Assembly (NCBI GenBank): GCA_023443095.1
Contig: JAEZVV010000056.1
Coordinates: forward strand, 1 to 11,177
From: Pseudomonadota bacterium
Lineage (GTDB): Bacteria > Pseudomonadota > Gammaproteobacteria > Burkholderiales > Burkholderiaceae_F
DNA: 11,177 nucleotides
Direction: 5' to 3'
Each line of letters starts with the position of its first letter. Position 1 is the stretch's first letter. A model generated the notes under the pieces. The model saw nothing but the letters and a program-made list of their open reading frames with translations, made no database searches and was not told the DNA's origin. This document shows positions 8,182 to 11,177 of the stretch, piece after piece. Both the position numbers and the translations under genes were made by a program.

Positions 8182-8592
8182 TTAGTGCGAACCGCAACTG
8201 CTGCCGGGCGCGGCCTTGAAAGGTTCATTGCGCGGATCGTCGGGGTCGCGACTGGCGTCGGCGGCTTCGAGCCGGCCGAGGTAGTCGGCCCACAGGGCGT
8301 CTTGTTCGGCGCCGAGCTCATACAGGTAATCCCACGAAAAGATGCCGCTGTCGTGACCGTCGGAAAAAACCGGCTTGATCGCGTAATGGCCAACCGGTTC
8401 GACTCCGGTGATAAGCACGTCGCGCTTGCCGACCTGCAGGGTTTCCTGGCCCACGCCGTGTCCGCGCACCTCAGCCGAGGGGGAATACACCCGCAGGAAC
8501 TCGAAGGGCAGGCGGAAGCGCTGGCCGTCGTCGTAAGCGATCTCGAGGATCTTCGAGGTGGAATGTACGGTGATCTCGACAGGCGTCTTCAT
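8182..8592 (-). CDS. DUF971 (gamma-butyrobetaine hydroxylase N-terminal-like) protein
   Basis: This 136-residue protein looks like a stand-alone DUF971 domain. Typical features are the opening EITVHSTSKILEIAYDDGQRFRLPFEFLRVYSPSAEV, given here only as its parts ILEIAYDDGQ and LPFEFLRVYSPSAEV, and then VGHYAIKPVFSDGHDSGIFS and WDYLYELG. The family shares a fold with the N-terminal domain of gamma-butyrobetaine hydroxylase. Small bacterial members have been linked to iron-sulfur protein maturation, but the function is not settled. The C-terminus GSSCGSH holds one cysteine and one histidine and could touch metal. The ATG at 8592 is the only sensible start; no strong ribosome site is visible. It heads the ubiE series, with a terminator separating it from the cytochrome gene upstream. 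Confidence 0.88.
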   Translation of the reverse strand: MKTPVEITVHSTSKILEIAYDDGQRFRLPFEFLRVYSPSAEVRGHGVGQETLQVGKRDVLITGVEPVGHYAIKPVFSDGHDSGIFSWDYLYELGAEQDALWADYLGRLEAADASRDPDDPRNEPFKAAPGSSCGSH

Positions 8593-8629
8593 GGCAGCCA
8601 AGCAAACGTGAGGGATGGATATTGTCGCC

Positions 8630-8668
8630 GCAAACGAAAAGTGGCGCGCCCTTGCGGGTCGCGCCACT
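8630..8668 (-). terminator. Rho-independent terminator of the cytochrome c gene
   Basis: On the minus strand AGTGGCGCG (8668-8660) pairs with CGCGCCACT (8648-8640). Three further G-C pairs close a TTGC-type loop beyond a one-base bulge. TTTCGTTT follows the stem. It starts 18 nt after the cytochrome stop codon. It insulates the DUF971-ubiE operon, whose promoter must therefore lie in or near 8593-8640; I found no convincing hexamer pair there. Confidence 0.85.
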
Positions 8669-8686
8669 CGCTCCCGATCGAGAGGA

Positions 8687-9463
8687 CTATTTGGCGGCGT
8701 TGACCATGTATTCAACCGCCGCCTTGAGCTCGGCATCCGACGCGCTGCTACCCCCCTTGGGCGGCATCGCGTTTTTGCCCTTGACCACCGAAGCCAGCAA
8801 GGTGTCGAGCCCGGTCTTGATGCGCGGCGCCCACGCAGCCTTGTCGCCGAACTTCGGCGCCCCGGCGACCCCGGCTGCGTGACAGGCCTGGCAGCTCGCC
8901 TCATAGAGCTTCTTGCCGGCGTCGGCTACACCCGCCGCCGCTGCGCCCGCCGCAGGGACAGGAGCGCCGGCAGCGGCGGGCTCCTTGTAACTCGCGCCCC
9001 CTGCGTTGGCCATGTAGGCCACGGCACGGGCGACTTCGACGTCCGACAAGGCCGAGTTGCCGCCCTTGGCAGGCATGCCCTTGAAGCCTTCGGTCGCATG
9101 CTTGACGAGGGTTTCGAAACCCTGCTTGTTGCGCGGCCCCCAGGCCCCGGCATCGGCAAACTTGGGCGCGCCCGCCACGCCGCTGGCGTGGCACGCGGCG
9201 CAAGCGAGCGTGTACACCGCTTCGCCGGTCTTGGGTGCGCCACCGGCGCTGGCCGTGCCCTGGTAGGCCACGACCCCAACCGGCGACAGGCGGTCGGCCA
9301 CGGCTTCGGGGGTCATGGCGTTGGAGCCGGCCGCCTCGGTTTTCTGCCCGGTCACGTATTTGACCAGCAGCGCGATGATGAGGATCGGAACGATGAAAGC
9401 CAGAATGACGACAGTCACCAACTGTTTCGGCGTCTTGATCGGCGAGCTGTGTTGATCCGACAT
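8687..9463 (-). CDS. Membrane-anchored dihaem c5-type cytochrome c
   Basis: This 258-residue protein is a likely electron carrier at the periplasmic face. An uncleaved-looking membrane anchor spans about 16-36. Two tandem cytochrome c5-like domains follow. The first has CAACH (Cys88, Cys91, His92) and axial Met130 in GMPAKGG; the second has CQACH (Cys191, Cys194, His195) and Met233 in AMPPKGG. Both carry SGVAGAPKF/AGVAGAPKF after the haem site, then W-PR and a terminal AVAYM/AVEYM helix. An Ala/Pro-rich linker (about 161-182) joins them. The ATG at 9463 has GGAG 6 nt upstream. It probably hands electrons to a terminal oxidase or reductase, but no partner is encoded nearby. It is monocistronic: the gene upstream is a tRNA on the other strand, and a terminator follows. 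Confidence 0.93.
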   Translation of the reverse strand: MSDQHSSPIKTPKQLVTVVILAFIVPILIIALLVKYVTGQKTEAAGSNAMTPEAVADRLSPVGVVAYQGTASAGGAPKTGEAVYTLACAACHASGVAGAPKFADAGAWGPRNKQGFETLVKHATEGFKGMPAKGGNSALSDVEVARAVAYMANAGGASYKEPAAAGAPVPAAGAAAAGVADAGKKLYEASCQACHAAGVAGAPKFGDKAAWAPRIKTGLDTLLASVVKGKNAMPPKGGSSASDAELKAAVEYMVNAAK

Positions 9464-9555
9464 GAAGAACTCCGCAATGGCGGCGAGCACCGCCGTCGAC
9501 GCGGGCGAGCCTGGGCTGATCTGGGTCGAGGCGGCCAGTCCGCCCACAACGAGCG

Positions 9556-9572
9556 AGTATAACCTGCGGTTA
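9556..9572 (-). promoter_or_regulatory. Candidate promoter -10 and overlapping inverted repeat upstream of the cytochrome gene
   Basis: On the minus strand TATACT (9561-9556) matches a sigma-70 -10 box at five of six positions, but no good -35 hexamer lies at the right distance. A perfect inverted repeat, TAACC-TGC-GGTTA at 9560-9572, overlaps its upstream end. A regulator bound there could control the promoter. The implied leader to the ATG is about 85 nt. The assignment is tentative. Confidence 0.3.
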
Positions 9573-9631
9573 ACCCGCCCATCTGGCTCGGCGTCCAAGG
9601 CGAAAAGCCGCTATCCTCTCGCTTCTCACCG

Positions 9632-9708
9632 GCGCCCGTAGCTCAGCTGGATAGAGTACTGGCCTCCGAAGCCAGGGGTCGTGGGTTCGAATCCCGCCGG
9701 GCGCACCA
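9632..9708 (+). tRNA. tRNA-Arg (anticodon CCG)
   Basis: This 77-nt cloverleaf reads CGG codons. The acceptor GCGCCCG (9632-9638) pairs with CGGGCGC (9698-9704), followed by discriminator A and an encoded CCA (9706-9708). The D arm is GCTC/GAGT with AGCTGGATA in the loop. The anticodon stem CTGGC/GCCAG encloses the loop CTCCGAA. The T arm is GTGGG-TTCGAAT-CCCGC. It is the only plus-strand gene in the window. A TATCCT at 9612-9617 is well placed for a -10 box, but its -35 is poor. A run of six T follows at 9712-9717 without an independent hairpin. Confidence 0.98.
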
Positions 9709-9749
9709 AGCTTTTTTGCCTCCTGTCTGTACGCAGCAGGCTCCGCTCG

Positions 9750-9773
9750 GCACCGAAGGACACGGCCCGGTGC
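9750..9773. terminator. Weak hairpin between the convergent tRNA-Arg and pilin genes
   Basis: GCACCG at 9750-9755 pairs with CGGTGC at 9768-9773 around a 12-nt loop, in the 89-bp gap between the tRNA end and the pilin stop codon. The plus strand has only TTT after it and the minus strand has no T-run. It may help end one or both convergent transcripts, but it is not a proper intrinsic terminator. Confidence 0.25.
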
Positions 9774-9797
9774 TTTCCCCTCCTCGACGGCTTCCCC

Positions 9798-10337
9798 TCA
9801 GCTGCAACTCGCTGCAGTCTTGAGCCGGACTGTCGCCGCCGAGATGCACAGTGCACGCTCGTTGCCGCCGCCGCTGATCGCCAGCCGACCCAGCAAAAGG
9901 CCTTCGCTGCCGGCGCGCTGCGGATAACCGGCCTCGTCGAAACTCAGGTACTGGCCGGCGAACGTGGCGCCGAAATACGGCGTGATGTGCACACTCGGCG
10001 CGGGCGCTGCAAACAGCCCCAGCTCGACCTCGACCGCATCGAAACTGCCGTTGTTGTTGGCGTCGACAAATACGCGCCAGCCGCTGCTCCAATCCCGGTT
10101 CCTGAGGGGCGCGACCGCTACCCGCGCGCGGCGGGAGAGCGCCTCGCTGCGCGCCAGGCGGGTCGCCAGTAGCAGATCGTTGGCCGCGGTGGCCACGCGG
10201 TGTTGTTCAAGCCGGGTCGCCAGCGAAGGCAGGGACGCCCCCGTAAGCACGACGATCACGCACAACACAACCAATGCCTCGACCAGCGTCACGCCCTGCT
10301 GCCACTTCTGCGGAAAGCCAGTGCGGTTGGATTTCAT
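9798..10337 (-). CDS. GspH/FimT-type type IV pseudopilin
   Basis: This 179-residue prepilin is a minor pilin or pseudopilin for a type IV pilus or type II secretion-like machine. The leader MKSNRTGFPQKWQQG ends in Gly15. Mature VTLVEALVVL follows with the conserved Glu at +5, so a prepilin peptidase would cut and N-methylate here. The hydrophobic helix (16-36) leads to the GspH domain, with ATAANDLLLATRLARSEAL and GWRVFVDANNNG. The segment D92-A-N-N-N-G-S-F-D-A-V-E103 fits a calcium-binding EF-hand-like loop, as seen in several FimT/GspH proteins. Two late cysteines (164 and 178) could form a disulfide. The ATG at 10337 has GGAGG 5 nt upstream, so a longer in-frame reading is rejected. No other pilus gene is in the window. 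Confidence 0.9.
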   Translation of the reverse strand: MKSNRTGFPQKWQQGVTLVEALVVLCVIVVLTGASLPSLATRLEQHRVATAANDLLLATRLARSEALSRRARVAVAPLRNRDWSSGWRVFVDANNNGSFDAVEVELGLFAAPAPSVHITPYFGATFAGQYLSFDEAGYPQRAGSEGLLLGRLAISGGGNERALCISAATVRLKTAASCS

Positions 10338-10448
10338 CGCTGCCTCCGCGGATGCGGGATCGAGGCCACAGTGTGGCGAGACCGCCATCAACTTGCGCCG
10401 GACTCTGCGATGCGCGCCGGCCCGACAATTGAGCAGGCGTTTTGTCGA
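10338..10448 (-). other. Gap between the DUF3108-like gene and the pilin gene
   Basis: This 111-nt gap holds the pilin ribosome site and an inverted repeat, CGACAA at 10423-10428 with TTGTCG at 10442-10447, just after the DUF3108-like stop. The repeat has a 13-nt loop and no U-tract. I see no convincing promoter or terminator, so readthrough into the pilin gene is possible. Confidence 0.3.
10343..10347 (-). promoter_or_regulatory. Ribosome binding site of the pseudopilin gene
   Basis: GGAGG on the minus strand, 5 nt before the ATG at 10337. It settles the start so that the leader peptide has 15 residues, a usual length for a type IV prepilin. Confidence 0.7.
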
Positions 10449-11177
10449 TCATTCGACCGGCAGGTTCTCCACCGCGGCCAGGCGCCAGACCAGCTCCCCC
10501 GCCCGCTGCCGTTCGCGCAGGCGCTTCGGCAGAAAACCGTGCTCCGGCGCCAGTTCGAGCTCGACCAGGCGCGCCTCGTCATCTGTCGCCGGATCGGGCC
10601 ATTCGAGCTGGTAGACCGGACCAGCCGCACCCGCATCGATTTCGTGTACCCACGCCCGACCGCGCCCCAGCACCTGCACTACCCAGCCAGCACGGCGCGC
10701 GGCTTGGTCCAGCCACTGATGGGCCACGGCGATCTGCATCGCGAGACTGGCGGGATCCAGCGTCGTGGCGTCGAGGCTCGCTTCCACCAGGCCCGTGCTG
10801 CGCAGGCGAGCCCAATCGAAATCCGCGCTCTGCTCGAGCCCGCCGGCACGGCGCGAATACTGCAGAGGCAACAAGCCCGACCAGGACAGACTGCCGCGCG
10901 CCGACTCGGACAACGCCGCTTCGTCCAGCGTCCAGCGCATCCGGTAGCGACCGCCCGCCAGCCGCCACACCAGCTCTCGCTCACCGCGACCTGAAGCGGC
11001 ATAAGTCGCACGCACTGCCGTAGGCAGGACTAGGCTGCCGCCGCGGCTGGCGATCGGCAGCGCCGGTGGCGCCACGCTGGCGGTGGCGCCGAATGCGGGT
11101 GGCGCCGGACCAGCGCTCGCGATCGCCGCCGGCGGCTTGGCGGGGAGCTGCAAGCGCTCGCCGCGAAGCGCAGGCGG
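10449..11177 (-). CDS. DUF3108-like envelope protein, N-terminus cut by window edge
   Basis: The last 242 residues are visible and the frame is open to the right edge, so the true start lies outside. An Ala/Pro-rich linker (about 10-50, LPAKPPAAIASAG and similar) leads into a beta-rich domain with GERELVWRLAGGRYRMRW, SARGSLSWSGLLPLQYS and SADFDWARL. A helix LDPASLAMQIAVAHQWLDQAA and further strands ending in ELVWRLAAVENLPVE follow. This pattern fits DUF3108, a family of probably periplasmic proteins, where a membrane anchor and proline-rich linker often precede the domain in betaproteobacteria. Its function is unknown. An in-frame TTG at 11153 could be mistaken for the start, but coding continues past it. 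It ends 111 nt before the pilin gene. The call rests on remembered family patterns. Confidence 0.65.
   Translation of the reverse strand, partial: PPALRGERLQLPAKPPAAIASAGPAPPAFGATASVAPPALPIASRGGSLVLPTAVRATYAASGRGERELVWRLAGGRYRMRWTLDEAALSESARGSLSWSGLLPLQYSRRAGGLEQSADFDWARLRSTGLVEASLDATTLDPASLAMQIAVAHQWLDQAARRAGWVVQVLGRGRAWVHEIDAGAAGPVYQLEWPDPATDDEARLVELELAPEHGFLPKRLRERQRAGELVWRLAAVENLPVE

Noticed and set aside
9632..9797. tRNA-Arg 3' end as an integration site for a mobile element
   Set aside because: No integrase, no repeat of the tRNA 3' end and no foreign-looking genes are visible beside it. Core-type genes lie on both sides.
9626..10092. Minus-strand reading frames across the tRNA that end in peptides such as PAGFEPTTPGFG or CARRDSNPRPLAS
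   Set aside because: These are the well-known false translations of the antisense strand of a tRNA gene. The tRNA cloverleaf explains the sequence.
10423..10447. CGACAA/TTGTCG inverted repeat as a terminator for the DUF3108-like gene
   Set aside because: The stem has only 6 bp with a 13-nt loop and no U-tract follows on the minus strand.

Overview
The window is GC-rich bacterial chromosome. All recognisable protein genes lie on the minus strand, and one tRNA gene lies on the plus strand. The gene content is a ubiquinone cluster of DUF971, ubiE, a Tim44-like gene, ubiJ and ubiB, plus a membrane-anchored c5-type dihaem cytochrome and a DUF3108 protein. Together these suggest a respiring betaproteobacterium, perhaps Rhodocyclales-like. 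This is inferred from gene content and arrangement, not from a search.

Layout in transcription order (right to left). At the right edge is the C-terminal part of a DUF3108-like envelope protein (10449-11177). It is followed by an orphan GspH/FimT-type pseudopilin (9798-10337). A tRNA-Arg(CCG) gene (9632-9708, plus strand) sits alone. It converges on the pilin gene and diverges from a dihaem cytochrome c5 gene (8687-9463), which ends in a clear intrinsic terminator (8630-8668).

The ubiquinone block comes next: DUF971 (8182-8592), ubiE (7384-8145), a secreted or membrane Tim44-domain protein (6395-7366), ubiJ (5677-6261) and ubiB (4108-equivalent start at 5630, end 4059). UbiE is the C-methyltransferase of quinone synthesis, UbiJ is the SCP2-type lipid-binding scaffold and UbiB is the atypical kinase/ATPase needed for ubiquinone production. 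The series is broken by a compact structured segment (6268-6380) with three back-to-back hairpins and then an intrinsic terminator. The U-tract of that terminator runs straight into the ubiJ Shine-Dalgarno sequence.

At the left is a tightly packed tripartite exporter operon: an ABC ATPase (3265-3987), a double-FtsX permease (904-3261) and a HlyD-type periplasmic adaptor (1-902, cut by the window edge). The gaps are 3 nt and 1 nt. Its substrate cannot be read from the sequence.

Most of the window is conserved core genome. I see no CRISPR array, insertion sequence, phage gene or defence system. The points most worth a second look are the terminator/hairpin block in front of ubiJ and the Tim44-like gene inside the quinone cluster.
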